DNA from: JAUYQE01 sp035289745
GTDB lineage: Archaea; Nanobdellota; Nanobdellia; Woesearchaeales; GW2011-AR9
Assembly: GCA_035289745.1 (NCBI GenBank)
Contig: DATDWF010000078.1
Location: 1-27,863, forward strand
Reading direction: 5' to 3'
Length of the DNA: 27,863 nt
Each line of letters opens with the position of its first letter. Within the stretch, counting starts at the first letter, position 1. The notes beneath the pieces are model-generated. The model ran no database searches, had not been told where the DNA came from, and worked only from the letters and a program-made list of their open reading frames with translations. Below are positions 7,648 through 14,159 of this stretch, in pieces. Position numbers and translations under genes: made by a program.

Positions 7648-8043
7648 ATGCCTGAACGATTAATCTTGATCCATGAACGGAGATTGCCGGACACCGATCT
7701 CAACCGAGAATTACAATGGATTGGTCATTCGCTCGGATTATTTTCCCTGCGAGATAGGGATAGCAGCTGCTTTCGGGTGTTTATTACGTTAGTCCGCTCT
7801 GCAAAAAGGAACCAGGCGCTTTCTTCTGATGAGATTGCGGAACGGCTGCATCTCAGCCGAGGAACCGTCGTGCATCACTTAATCCGGCTGAGGGAATCTG
7901 GCATTGTAGTCCATGAAAAAGAAGGCTATATTCTCCGGGAGAGTACCTTGCAGAATGTAGTAAAGAGCATCGAACGGGACTTTGCAGCGTTCTTTGAGGA
8001 ATTGCAGAGCGTAGCACGGCAGGTTGACGAGCAGTTGGGGTAG
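7648..8043 (+). CDS. Winged-helix transcription factor, divergent from grpE
   Basis: A 131-residue DNA-binding protein. Residues about 55-95 form a winged helix: SSDEIAERLHLSRGTVVHHL (helix-turn-helix), then LRESGIVVHEKEGYILR (wing). The C-terminal helix may mediate dimerisation. It is transcribed away from the chaperone operon, and the shared intergenic region holds a phased TAAG array, so a heat-shock regulator role is plausible, similar in logic to the Phr and HSR1 regulators of other archaea; homology to those is not shown. The stop comes right after a 17-bp sequence repeated at 9450, suggesting that its original C terminus has been displaced. Confidence 0.8.
   Translation: MPERLILIHERRLPDTDLNRELQWIGHSLGLFSLRDRDSSCFRVFITLVRSAKRNQALSSDEIAERLHLSRGTVVHHLIRLRESGIVVHEKEGYILRESTLQNVVKSIERDFAAFFEELQSVARQVDEQLG
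8024..8040 (+). repeat. 17-bp direct repeat, left copy
   Basis: TTGACGAGCAGTTGGGG at the 3' end of the winged-helix gene, followed at once by its TAG. An identical copy lies at 9450-9466. The two copies bracket the AAA ATPase gene, like an attachment-site or target duplication. Confidence 0.8.
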
Positions 8044-8122
8044 AAAAACAAAGGGGTAAGCAAGCAGGTTTTGGTATTTTCTTTAGTGCACATCTTAAAA
8101 ACAGCGGTACCTTAGTGACATT

Positions 8123-8135
8123 GTTTTTTAAAAAC
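8123..8135 (+). terminator. Possible terminator after winged-helix gene
   Basis: GTTTTTTAAAAAC is a 13-bp palindrome containing a run of six T, about 80 bp after the winged-helix stop. T-runs end archaeal transcription. Weak evidence. Confidence 0.25.
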
Positions 8136-8156
8136 ACCACCGTGCTGATGCCGATA

Positions 8157-8178
8157 GATTTATAAAATAAGCTTATTT
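8157..8178 (+). promoter_or_regulatory. AAA ATPase promoter with 14-bp palindrome
   Basis: TATA box ATTTATAAA (8158-8166) is about 26 bp before the ATG at 8189. It overlaps the perfect palindrome AAATAAGCTTATTT (8165-8178) covering the polymerase loading region. This looks like an operator for self-control or host silencing. Confidence 0.5.
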
Positions 8179-8188
8179 CAAGTGGTTC

Positions 8189-9391
8189 ATGGATTTAAGT
8201 TTAGTAAATAAGCACTGGAAAGAAGGATTTTCCTATCAGTACCCCCTTAAACGGACTCTCTATGAAGAGATCCGTGTGCAGCTGGAAAAAAGGTTTATTC
8301 TTTCCATCGTAGGATTAAGAAGAACAGGAAAAACCACTTTGATAAAGCAGCTAATCGAAAATCTTATTTCAGAGCGGCAAGTGCCACGCAGCACTATTTT
8401 ATACTATACTTTTGATGAACCTGCCGACTTGCCAAAAATTATTGATGAATACTTGAGAATGACCTCTCACTCTCTAGAAACGCCGCTTTTCTTTTTCCTT
8501 GATGAAATCCAGAAATTAGATGGCTGGCAGAATAAGATAAAAGTATACTATGATCACTACCCCAACATCAAATTTATTATTTCGGGCTCATCCTCACTCT
8601 ACCTGCGCAAGAAAGCAGAATCCTTAGCCGGCAGGATACGAGAATTTAGTTTGCTCCCCCTCTCTTTTAGGGAGTTCCTGCTCTTTCGGGGAAAGCAGGA
8701 TATTTTTGCTAAAAAAGAGATGTTTGCTTCTGAACTGCAACGAGAATTAGAGCGGTATGTTTCTGAACAGTTTATTGAAATCATCGGTGAATCTGAAGAA
8801 GAACGCCGGGAATACCTTAATAGCCTCCTGCGCAAAGTGATATTTGAGGATATTCCCCAAGTCTACCCCGCAGAGCAGCCGCAAATCCTGTGGAGATTAT
8901 TCAAGATTATCGCCGCCAATCCCGGAATGCTCATTGATTATCGAAACTTATCTTCAGAATTGGGCATCAATGAAAAAACTCTTTCTCTCTATACAGAATA
9001 TCTTGAACGGGCTTTCCTTATCAAAAAATTATATAATTACTCAAAAAATCGTCTGACATCTGAGAAAAAGCTCAAAAAAGTGTACCCCATTGCCAGTTCT
9101 TTTTGTGAGACTGATATCAGCAAAAAAGTAGAAGCCATGGTGGCAACGCAATTGCCATGCCTTTTTTTCTGGAGAAGAACAGATGAAGTCGACTGCATTC
9201 TTACTGATGACCATTCACTCCTTCCCATTGAAGTGAAATATAAGAACACCATTTTGGAAAAAGACTTCAAAGGATTAAAGAAGTTTATGAGAACATTCTC
9301 TGTTCAAGAAGGGCTGGTCTTAACGAAGCACTCCGAAAAACGCGGCCCCATACGCTTTATGCCAGTATGGAAATATTTTGCAGGGAGGTGA
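8189..9391 (+). CDS. AAA_14/DUF4143 family ATPase
   Basis: A 400-residue ATPase. Walker A is GLRRTGKTT (42-50) and Walker B is FFFLDEIQ (101-108), followed by the sensor-like IISGSSS and the family signature LLPLSFREFLLF. The middle is a winged-helix region and the C terminus carries VDCILTD and LLPIEVKYK, the Asp...GluxLys pattern of a PD-(D/E)XK-like fold in DUF4143. Such ATPases are abundant in archaea and are often linked to mobile or toxin-like loci; the biochemical role is not established. The gene has its own TATA box and palindrome, and lies between two 17-bp direct repeats. Confidence 0.9.
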   Translation: MDLSLVNKHWKEGFSYQYPLKRTLYEEIRVQLEKRFILSIVGLRRTGKTTLIKQLIENLISERQVPRSTILYYTFDEPADLPKIIDEYLRMTSHSLETPLFFFLDEIQKLDGWQNKIKVYYDHYPNIKFIISGSSSLYLRKKAESLAGRIREFSLLPLSFREFLLFRGKQDIFAKKEMFASELQRELERYVSEQFIEIIGESEEERREYLNSLLRKVIFEDIPQVYPAEQPQILWRLFKIIAANPGMLIDYRNLSSELGINEKTLSLYTEYLERAFLIKKLYNYSKNRLTSEKKLKKVYPIASSFCETDISKKVEAMVATQLPCLFFWRRTDEVDCILTDDHSLLPIEVKYKNTILEKDFKGLKKFMRTFSVQEGLVLTKHSEKRGPIRFMPVWKYFAGR

Positions 9392-9448
9392 GTTCTCCCG
9401 AAAAGAACACCTTGCAAAAGAGCAACAACCACCAGTTCCAGTCGGGAG

Positions 9449-9511
9449 ATTGACGAGCAGTTGGGGGAGGGAGAGACGGAAGGAAAAGAAAATGAAATGC
9501 ACCAACGGTGA
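9449..9511 (+). pseudogene. Displaced 3' tail of the winged-helix gene
   Basis: Starting at the second 17-bp repeat, the frame used by the winged-helix gene reads IDEQLGEGETEGKENEMHQR and stops at TGA 9509-9511. The first six residues match the present end of the winged-helix protein (VDEQLG) except for one conservative change. I infer that this is the former C terminus, cut off when the ATPase cassette entered. It has no start of its own and is probably not translated. Confidence 0.45.
9450..9466 (+). repeat. 17-bp direct repeat, right copy
   Basis: Identical to 8024-8040. Here it is followed by GAGGGAGAG rather than TAG, so the reading frame stays open. Confidence 0.8.
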
Positions 9512-9611
9512 TAGGGGAAAATACGAACAAAAAAAAGTGCCCTATACATTTTTAGGGGGAATGATGAAGAAATTTGGATTAAAGAGTTTAAATAAATCTT
9601 AGCTAAATCCC

Positions 9612-10292
9612 TTACTTCTCCAAAACTGTTTGTTCATTCTCCCCTAAAGCCTTTCGGCGTTTTTTGACCAGATGCTTTCCCAATTCGATAACCATCGGCA
9701 GAAACGACACCACAATTATCCCGATGATGAACAGGCCAAAATTCTCCTGCACAAAAGGAATGTTCCCAAAGAAATAGCCGGCGAGAATGAAGAGGCTGAC
9801 CCACAGCATGCCGCCCGTAATGTTATAGAGCAAAAAGACCGGATAATTCATTCTTCCGATGCCCGCTACAAATGGCGCAAACGTCCGCACGATCGGAACA
9901 AAGCGCGCTAAGATAATCGTCTTTTTCCCATGCTTTTCGTAGAAGAGCCGGGTTTTCTCGATATGTTCCGGCTTGATGAAACGATGCTTTCCTGCCAGCA
10001 GCCGCTTGCCGACATGGGCGCCGATCCAGTAATTGACGCTGTCGCCGATAATGGCCGCGCTGCAGAGCAAGACCAGAATAAGCAGCAGGCTGAAATACCC
10101 TTGCGCCGCAAAAGCGCCGATGCCGAATAAGAGTGAATCACCGGGGAGGAAAGGCGTAAACACCAAGCCCGTTTCGGCAAAGATGATAAAGAAGAGAATG
10201 AGGTACGTCCAGTTGCCAACGACGGAAAGCAAGGTGCCAAGATACTTGTCGACGTGCAGGATGACGTCGAGGAGCTTGGAGATAAGGATCAT
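9612..10292 (-). CDS. DedA-family membrane protein
   Basis: A 226-residue integral membrane protein of the DedA (SNARE-associated/VTT) family. Several hydrophobic spans are visible, starting near residue 28. The family signatures TPFLPGDSLLFGIGAFA, the conserved NYWIGAHVGKRLL region and ARFVPIVRTFAPFVAGIGRM are all present. DedA proteins help move lipid carriers or phospholipids across membranes and support envelope homeostasis. The tail is basic and cytoplasmic. A TTTATTAA (about 10314-10323, minus strand) lies about 25 bp before the ATG, supporting a leaderless start. It is divergent from an unknown gene at 10365. Confidence 0.93.
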   Translation of the reverse strand: MILISKLLDVILHVDKYLGTLLSVVGNWTYLILFFIIFAETGLVFTPFLPGDSLLFGIGAFAAQGYFSLLLILVLLCSAAIIGDSVNYWIGAHVGKRLLAGKHRFIKPEHIEKTRLFYEKHGKKTIILARFVPIVRTFAPFVAGIGRMNYPVFLLYNITGGMLWVSLFILAGYFFGNIPFVQENFGLFIIGIIVVSFLPMVIELGKHLVKKRRKALGENEQTVLEK

Positions 10293-10313
10293 GAAATGAG
10301 GAGAGAAAAGGGG

Positions 10314-10364
10314 GTTAATAAAGGTAGGGGAACATTTAAAAGGTAAACCGCAAAGCAGAGGTTT
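10314..10364. promoter_or_regulatory. Divergent promoters of dedA and the 10365 gene
   Basis: On the minus strand TTTATTAA (about 10316-10323) serves the DedA gene. On the plus strand ATTTAAAAG (10334-10342) is about 28 bp before the ATG at 10365. TAAACC (10344-10349) and GGTTTA (10360-10365) form a perfect 6-bp inverted repeat with a 10-nt spacer that runs into the ATG, a possible operator for the rightward gene. Confidence 0.45.
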
Positions 10365-10709
10365 ATGAGCATGTTTAGCCCTACTGATTTTCAGGAGTAT
10401 TATCAGAAAACAGTTATTGTGCTCGTCGATGGGAGAGGGTATAACTGGTATGGCGGAGAAGGGAGGGAGAAGAGTGTAGAAAGGGCTGATAGACTACACC
10501 ACATTCAAATATGCGCATCCCCCGGAAGTGAAACATTGGAGTTAAGAGGACGCCTTGTCGGCGAAAGTGTGCAGTTCTTAACGTTAGATGACGTTGCGGC
10601 AATCAACCACCCCCCAGTAAGTGAAGAGGATCAGGGCCTTACTAAACTGACGAGAGGCACAATAAATAAAGACTACATCATTGGAATTTTTGAAGACAGA
10701 ACAGAATAG
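10365..10709 (+). CDS. Unknown soluble protein
   Basis: A 114-residue protein with no recognised family. It has a strand-rich core (KTVIVLVDGRGYNWYG, then ETLELRGRLVGESVQFLTL) and ends with DYIIGIFEDRTE. No signal peptide or membrane segment is seen. It stands alone between dedA and msrA, convergent with msrA. A TATA box about 28 bp upstream and an inverted repeat at the start codon suggest a regulated leaderless transcript. A second ATG two codons in is an alternative start. Confidence 0.65.
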   Translation: MSMFSPTDFQEYYQKTVIVLVDGRGYNWYGGEGREKSVERADRLHHIQICASPGSETLELRGRLVGESVQFLTLDDVAAINHPPVSEEDQGLTKLTRGTINKDYIIGIFEDRTE

Positions 10710-10745
10710 TCCGCTCGTGTTTTAGCCTAACTTCTTAATGAAACC

Positions 10746-11225
10746 CTAACACATCCTTTTCCCTTTCTTTATCAGATACTTTTGGTGATATTCTTCTGCT
10801 TCATAAAAAGCCCCTTGCTTTACGATTTCTGTGACAATCGGCTGGGAAAACTTCTTCTGCCACCTCTTCTTGGCTGCTTCGGCAGCTTTCTTCTGTGGGT
10901 CGTTGTGAAAGAAAATCGCAGAGCGGTACTGGCTGCCAATATCGAAGCCTTGCCTGTTTATCTGCGTCGGATCATGGATGCGAAAGAAGACGTCCAGCAG
11001 CTTTTCGTAGCTTATTTTTGCTGCATCAAAAGTTACGTCCACCGCTTCCGCATGGCCGGTGGCATCCGTGCAGACTTTCTCGTATGTTGGCTGCTTCATC
11101 TTCCCACCGGTATAGCCGACACTCGTCTTAAGCACTCCCGGCACCTCAGAGAACGCTAACTCAACATGCCAGAAGCAGCCAGCTGCAAAAGTTGCAATCT
11201 CTTTCTTTAGCGGTAATTTTTCCAT
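10746..11225 (-). CDS. msrA: Peptide methionine sulfoxide reductase MsrA
   Basis: A 159-residue MsrA that reduces the S-form of methionine sulfoxide in proteins. The active-site motif is GCFWHVE with Cys17 as the nucleophile; the usual Gly after Trp is His here. The signature GYTGG, then FFRIHDPTQ and DIGSQYRSAIFF, is intact. The last residue is a cysteine (KGKRMC), the expected place for a resolving Cys. It acts in the cytoplasm as an oxidative repair enzyme. It lies just upstream of no obvious partner; pth2 is the next gene on the same strand before it. Confidence 0.96.
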   Translation of the reverse strand: MEKLPLKKEIATFAAGCFWHVELAFSEVPGVLKTSVGYTGGKMKQPTYEKVCTDATGHAEAVDVTFDAAKISYEKLLDVFFRIHDPTQINRQGFDIGSQYRSAIFFHNDPQKKAAEAAKKRWQKKFSQPIVTEIVKQGAFYEAEEYHQKYLIKKGKRMC

Positions 11226-11268
11226 CGTTCTTCTTCTAAAACGCTTCCGGGATAGTTATTCTTAACTG

Positions 11269-11622
11269 TTACTGCAACGCCAACTTCCCAGTGATCTCGT
11301 CAATTTTTTCCGCCTCATCCGGACCGATGCCCAGGCACGTCCTCGTCCCCGGCGCAATAACTGTTTTTCCGGCATCCGTAATCAGCGCTGACGCCAAACC
11401 TGCATCTTTGGCCTGCTGCAAGAAAGAAAGCAGCTCTTTCTCGTCTTTGACTTTCAGCACGATCTTGGCCATGCCTTCATTGCGCCAAGCGGTTACCAGC
11501 TTTTTGTCAGAGCGCAAGACGGCTTCCACGGAGGCATGCGCCACTTGTGCAGAAAGCTTGCCTTTCGGGAGCTTCAAGTCCTGGCGGACGAGGATGACTT
11601 GCTTGTATGTGAAATCGGACAT
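11269..11622 (-). CDS. pth2: Peptidyl-tRNA hydrolase, archaeal type (Pth2)
   Basis: A 117-residue Pth2, which frees tRNA from prematurely dropped peptidyl-tRNA during translation. The family core is clear: KQVILVRQDLKLPKGKLSAQ, then VAHASVEAVLR, and near the end VIAPGTRTCLGIGPDEAEKID. An upstream ATG (11676) would add 18 residues, but the ATG at 11622 matches the usual N terminus, and a TATA-like ATTTATAC (about 11650-11657) sits about 28 bp before it. This is the archaeal/eukaryotic enzyme, unrelated to bacterial Pth1. Confidence 0.96.
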   Translation of the reverse strand: MSDFTYKQVILVRQDLKLPKGKLSAQVAHASVEAVLRSDKKLVTAWRNEGMAKIVLKVKDEKELLSFLQQAKDAGLASALITDAGKTVIAPGTRTCLGIGPDEAEKIDEITGKLALQ

Positions 11623-11717
11623 AGAATAAAGAAAAGAAGAAGGGGTATAAATAACTATTTCTTGCAGACCTGTCAAAAGTAAAAAATCAAATAGACTGAT
11701 GGTATATTTTTGACATA

Positions 11718-11816
11718 TTAAAGCTCTTGCAACGTCACGAATTTTCCTTCTCGGATTTGCTGTCTTGACTTCTCAATATTTCTCTGGATTTTTTCGGAAA
11801 GCTCTAGAGTTGCCAT
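11718..11816 (-). CDS. Tiny ORF resembling the tail of a RelB-type antitoxin
   Basis: A 32-codon ORF with sensible composition. Its sequence (LELSEKIQRNIEKSRQQ, then IREGKFVTLQEL) resembles the C-terminal half of archaeal RelB/Phd-type antitoxins, which often end in a Gly-Lys-x-hydrophobic-Thr-Leu-x-Glu-Leu stretch. No toxin gene is adjacent. It could be an antitoxin remnant or a real short protein. It begins 25 nt after the end of the anchored-protein gene upstream on the same strand. Confidence 0.35.
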   Translation of the reverse strand: MATLELSEKIQRNIEKSRQQIREGKFVTLQEL

Positions 11817-11841
11817 TCTTGTTACTAGTCTAAGAGAACTT

Positions 11842-12159
11842 TTACTCACTCCCCCCGCTCTCCTCTCCCGCACCAATGATCTCATAGCCCCAGCTATCGA
11901 AGCGCAGCGTTCTATAATTTCCTAATTCCAGTTCCCCCCGGGAAAGGATGGTAAGATCGGGCAGCTCCACCCAGTACCTATCCGGCGCAAAGCGGCAATC
12001 TTCCCGGTAGACATGGGCTGCATCCCCGTCGTAAGGGAACGTGTGCACCACTTCCGTCCCCCGCGAGCCGTACAGCCGCAGTGCTGATCCCACGGAAAAA
12101 GCCGCACCGAGGGCGCCGGCAACGAAAACTCCTGTCACTATGGTATCTCGTAGACTCAT
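11842..12159 (-). CDS. Small membrane-anchored protein of unknown function
   Basis: A 105-residue protein with an N-terminal membrane anchor (about residues 5-25, TIVTGVFVAGALGAAFSVGS) and a small outer domain of strands (YWVELPDLTILSRG). No family is recognised, but the layout matches other short anchored proteins in this window. A GTG at 12168 is in frame, but it lies inside the ribosome binding site GGAGGTGA; the ATG at 12159 is correctly spaced. TATA-like GTATTTAAA (about 12200-12208) gives a short leader. Confidence 0.7.
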   Translation of the reverse strand: MSLRDTIVTGVFVAGALGAAFSVGSALRLYGSRGTEVVHTFPYDGDAAHVYREDCRFAPDRYWVELPDLTILSRGELELGNYRTLRFDSWGYEIIGAGEESGGSE

Positions 12160-12250
12160 GTGTTTCACCTCCGATGCGCAGCGTAATAAAAAAGTGGTTT
12201 AAATACATTGTTGTGATACAGAAGGAAAATTCCTCTCTTGGAGAGAAAGA

Positions 12251-12282
12251 TTTTTATACAGTGTACCCATATGGGTACCCAT
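12251..12282 (+). promoter_or_regulatory. vapBC promoter with overlapping palindromes
   Basis: TATA box TTTTTATACA (12251-12260) is about 26 bp before the ATG at 12281. GTACCCATATGGGTAC (12263-12278) is a perfect 16-bp palindrome, and ATGGGTACCCAT (12271-12282) is a second one that overlaps it and runs into the start codon. Upstream are two more short inverted repeats, AGGAAAATTCCT (12223-12234) and CTCTC-TTG-GAGAG (12233-12245). It is an excellent candidate operator for VapB or VapBC binding. Confidence 0.65.
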
Positions 12283-12529
12283 GACCACAAAAAATATTGC
12301 CATTACCGAAAAAGCGTACGAACTGCTCGTGCGCCATAAAAATCCTAGTGAAAGCTTTTCCGGAGTTATCATAGAGCATTTCACCAAGAAAAAACACTTT
12401 TTGGACTATGCGGGCGCCTGGAGTGAAATGCCGCGAGAAACCATTCATGATATAACAAAACAAGTTACCCGAGCGCACCAGGGGCTTGATGTGTCATTAC
12501 GAAAGCGTATTGGAGTTCTGAAGCTATGA
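12281..12529 (+). CDS. vapB: VapB-type antitoxin
   Basis: An 82-residue antitoxin of the archaeal VapB family (DUF217-like). The N terminus TTKNIAITEKAYELLVRHK is a ribbon-helix-helix-like DNA-binding segment, followed by SESFSGVIIEHF. The C-terminal half should bind the toxin. The gene overlaps the PIN toxin gene by 4 nt (ATGA). A TATA box and overlapping palindromes just before the ATG imply self-repression of the operon. Confidence 0.85.
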   Translation: MTTKNIAITEKAYELLVRHKNPSESFSGVIIEHFTKKKHFLDYAGAWSEMPRETIHDITKQVTRAHQGLDVSLRKRIGVLKL

Positions 12530-12921
12530 TTGGGGTGGACAGCACTTTTATTATCGACCTTCTGAAAAGCGGGGGAAGTGCTGAAACATTTGAGCCCTAT
12601 GCTGAAGAAGACTTGTCTACGAGCGAAATAGTTGTCTATGAAGTGCTTCAGGGCATCTATGGTTCCCGCTATTTCAATGAAACTCTCTTGAAGACATTTG
12701 AAGCGTTACTCGACACTTTCACGTTCGTATTTCCCATCGACCGTAAAGCATCCCGCCTGGCAGCAAAGATTAGTGCCGAACTCCAGCACGCCGGGAAAAG
12801 CATCCCGCACAGTGACGTCCTGATCGCCGGCTGTTTTCTGGCAAATGGCTGTTTGTCGATTCTCACTAAAAATAAGAAAGATTTTGAAAGGATTGAAGGG
12901 TTACGAGTCTTGGGTTATTAG
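12526..12921 (+). CDS. vapC: PIN-domain toxin VapC
   Basis: A 131-residue PIN-domain RNase. Active-site acids are visible at Asp5 (GVDSTFIID), Glu39 (VVYEVLQG), Asp97 (IPHSDVLIA) and Asp119 (NKKDFERI). It pairs with the VapB gene that overlaps its start. VapC toxins cleave tRNA or rRNA when freed from VapB. A weak inverted repeat GACAAA...TTTGTC (12923-12947) follows the stop and might help end the transcript. Confidence 0.9.
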   Translation: MIGVDSTFIIDLLKSGGSAETFEPYAEEDLSTSEIVVYEVLQGIYGSRYFNETLLKTFEALLDTFTFVFPIDRKASRLAAKISAELQHAGKSIPHSDVLIAGCFLANGCLSILTKNKKDFERIEGLRVLGY

Positions 12922-12990
12922 AGACAAAATGTTCTCTTTGGTTTGTCAAAGCTGATTGCAGAGGCTACTCTTTAGGCTCCGCTTCAGCGT

Positions 12991-13314
12991 TCACCTGTTT
13001 TCTTCTTGATTATCCCCGACGATCCACCGGTGCAGCACCAGATTACCGTCCGCATCATACTGCGGCCGCACTTCAAAAGGGACTTCTCTTATGCGCAGGA
13101 TGGTTTCCAGCCGGCCGTCGCCGTCGAAGTCGGGATAAAAAAGGGTTGCGTCCCTGCTTGAAACATAGCCTGCCTGGGTTTCTCCAGACGGAATATCCTG
13201 ATAGCGGCCGAGATCATAGGCTAAAAAAGCCACGAGAGCGGTGCCGAAAGTTCCCAGAGCCAATCCATTCGTGAAGGCCATAGAGAGCGAAAGGTTTTTT
13301 TCGTTTTTTTCCAT
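12991..13314 (-). CDS. Small anchored protein with DxDGDG and YDADG motifs
   Basis: A 107-residue protein with an N-terminal membrane span (about 12-32, FTNGLALGTFGTALVAFLAY) and a short outer part. That part holds DFDGDGRLETILRI, like a calcium-binding or FG-GAP-type loop, and then VRPQYDADGNLVLHRW. The same pattern (NFDGIEGDETILRI, then VYDANGEPDLVPY) occurs in the protein at 19270, so they are paralogues. An upstream ATG at 13383 is open, but a TATA-like TATATAAT about 28 bp before 13314 supports this start. Function unknown. Confidence 0.72.
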   Translation of the reverse strand: MEKNEKNLSLSMAFTNGLALGTFGTALVAFLAYDLGRYQDIPSGETQAGYVSSRDATLFYPDFDGDGRLETILRIREVPFEVRPQYDADGNLVLHRWIVGDNQEENR

Positions 13315-13320
13315 AGATGA

Positions 13321-13348
13321 CCCTGAAACATTCAGCCAGGGATTATAT
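13321..13348 (-). promoter_or_regulatory. Promoter of the 13314 gene with nested inverted repeat
   Basis: Minus-strand TATATAAT (about 13340-13348) precedes the ATG by about 28 bp. Between them CTGAA-ACA-TTCAG (13323-13335) is a perfect inverted repeat, with an alternative pair CCCTG (13321-13325) and CAGGG (13337-13341). Possible operator. Confidence 0.35.
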
Positions 13349-13401
13349 AGTTTATGAATTTCATACCGAAGAGATATGGCCAAGATGGCTGCTAGCGGGC
13401 G

Positions 13402-13848
13402 TTACTTTTTTTTGCCCTTGTACGTAATTGCAAACTCGTCCGGTGTAAATACCTGCTCTTTGAGATGAGGAAAAGCCTGAAAATCCTTTTTGTTGAGGGT
13501 AAGCAAGACATCGCCACGAACACTGAGAAAAGTTGCAGCAATGAGGACGTCGGGATATTCAATAGATTTCTCTTTTTTCTCAAAAAGAAGAAACGCGTAG
13601 AGTTTTGCTACTCTTTCCGCAACTTCTCCATCAACACTGATCCACAGGAATTGATTAAGAACTTCTTTCGCTTTCAGGATAGCCAGGGAAGCATCTTTAC
13701 GCAGATGGGCACCCGTAAGAATTTCTGCAACCGTCACGGTGCTTATCAGTAATTCTTCCCGTTCGGCAAGTTTTTGCAGGAGGCGAATCGTTTGCTCATT
13801 ATGGCGATCAATCTCTACCAGAACAGAAGTATCGACCACCAGTTTCAT
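13402..13848 (-). CDS. vapC: PIN-domain toxin VapC (third pair)
   Basis: A 148-residue PIN domain with acids at Asp6 (VVDTSVLVE), Glu42 (TVAEILTG), Asp100 (EYPDVLIA) and Asp122 (NKKDFQAF). It is expected to be an RNase restrained by the AbrB-like antitoxin encoded just upstream; the genes overlap as ATGA. An earlier ATG (13884) is in frame but lies inside the antitoxin gene, so 13848 is chosen. The tail KGKKK is basic. Confidence 0.88.
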   Translation of the reverse strand: MKLVVDTSVLVEIDRHNEQTIRLLQKLAEREELLISTVTVAEILTGAHLRKDASLAILKAKEVLNQFLWISVDGEVAERVAKLYAFLLFEKKEKSIEYPDVLIAATFLSVRGDVLLTLNKKDFQAFPHLKEQVFTPDEFAITYKGKKK

Positions 13849-14093
13849 GAGACAATGCCGAGGCGTTTTAGCCTTCCTTCCCAAGAAAAGGAACGTATCT
13901 CTTTTAAGGTCTTTGAGAAACTTTCGGGAAGAAAATCGCTTTTTTCAAAGGCTTTTGGATCCTTTTTTGTTACCACCGCGGCATCACCGAGGACATTAAT
14001 GACCACGATGTCTCCTACCACTATGTGCATTTTTTCACGAACATCTTTAGTGAGCGTGATCTGCCCTCCCCGGGTTACCAAAACTTCAGTCAT
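13845..14093 (-). CDS. vapB: AbrB/SpoVT-type antitoxin (VapB)
   Basis: An 82-residue protein whose N-terminal half is an AbrB/SpoVT swapped-hairpin DNA-binding domain (VTRGGQITLTKDVREKMHIV, then GDIVVINVLGDAAVV). The basic C-terminal tail probably contacts the PIN toxin. It is the first gene of a vapBC operon. The minus-strand TATA TTATAAAT (about 14115-14122) is about 25 bp before the ATG, and AGTAAAA half-sites flank it. Confidence 0.87.
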   Translation of the reverse strand: MTEVLVTRGGQITLTKDVREKMHIVVGDIVVINVLGDAAVVTKKDPKAFEKSDFLPESFSKTLKEIRSFSWEGRLKRLGIVS

Positions 14094-14099
14094 GTTGGT

Positions 14100-14130
14100 A
14101 GTAAAATTTTTACTATTTATAAGTTTTACT
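14100..14130 (-). promoter_or_regulatory. vapBC promoter with three AGTAAAA half-sites
   Basis: AGTAAAA-T-TTTTACT (14100-14114) is a perfect 15-bp palindrome between the TATA box and the ATG at 14093. A further TTTTACT lies at 14124-14130, on the far side of the TATA (about 14115-14122). Thus the TATA box is framed by binding half-sites, a good design for repression by the AbrB-like antitoxin. Confidence 0.6.
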
Positions 14131-14159
14131 AAAAAAATTACGTTATCTGAAGGATAGGC

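Larger units (their letters stand above)
8041..9449. mobile_element. Putative inserted AAA ATPase cassette
   Basis: The 1.4-kb segment between two identical 17-bp repeats holds one gene with its own promoter. Left of it the winged-helix frame stops just after the repeat; right of it the same reading frame continues from the second repeat into 14 further sense codons and a stop. This is what insertion into the 3' end of a gene would leave. There is no recombinase inside, so a passive or trans-mobilised insertion, or a recombination event, must be assumed. Confidence 0.4.

Noticed and set aside
7853..8140. 95-codon minus-strand ORF opposite the winged-helix gene
   Set aside because: Arg/Ser/Pro-rich shadow with no start context.
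9378..9602. 74-codon plus-strand ORF after the ATPase
   Set aside because: Basic low-complexity frame overlapping the ATPase end. The frame carrying the displaced winged-helix tail explains the middle of this stretch better.
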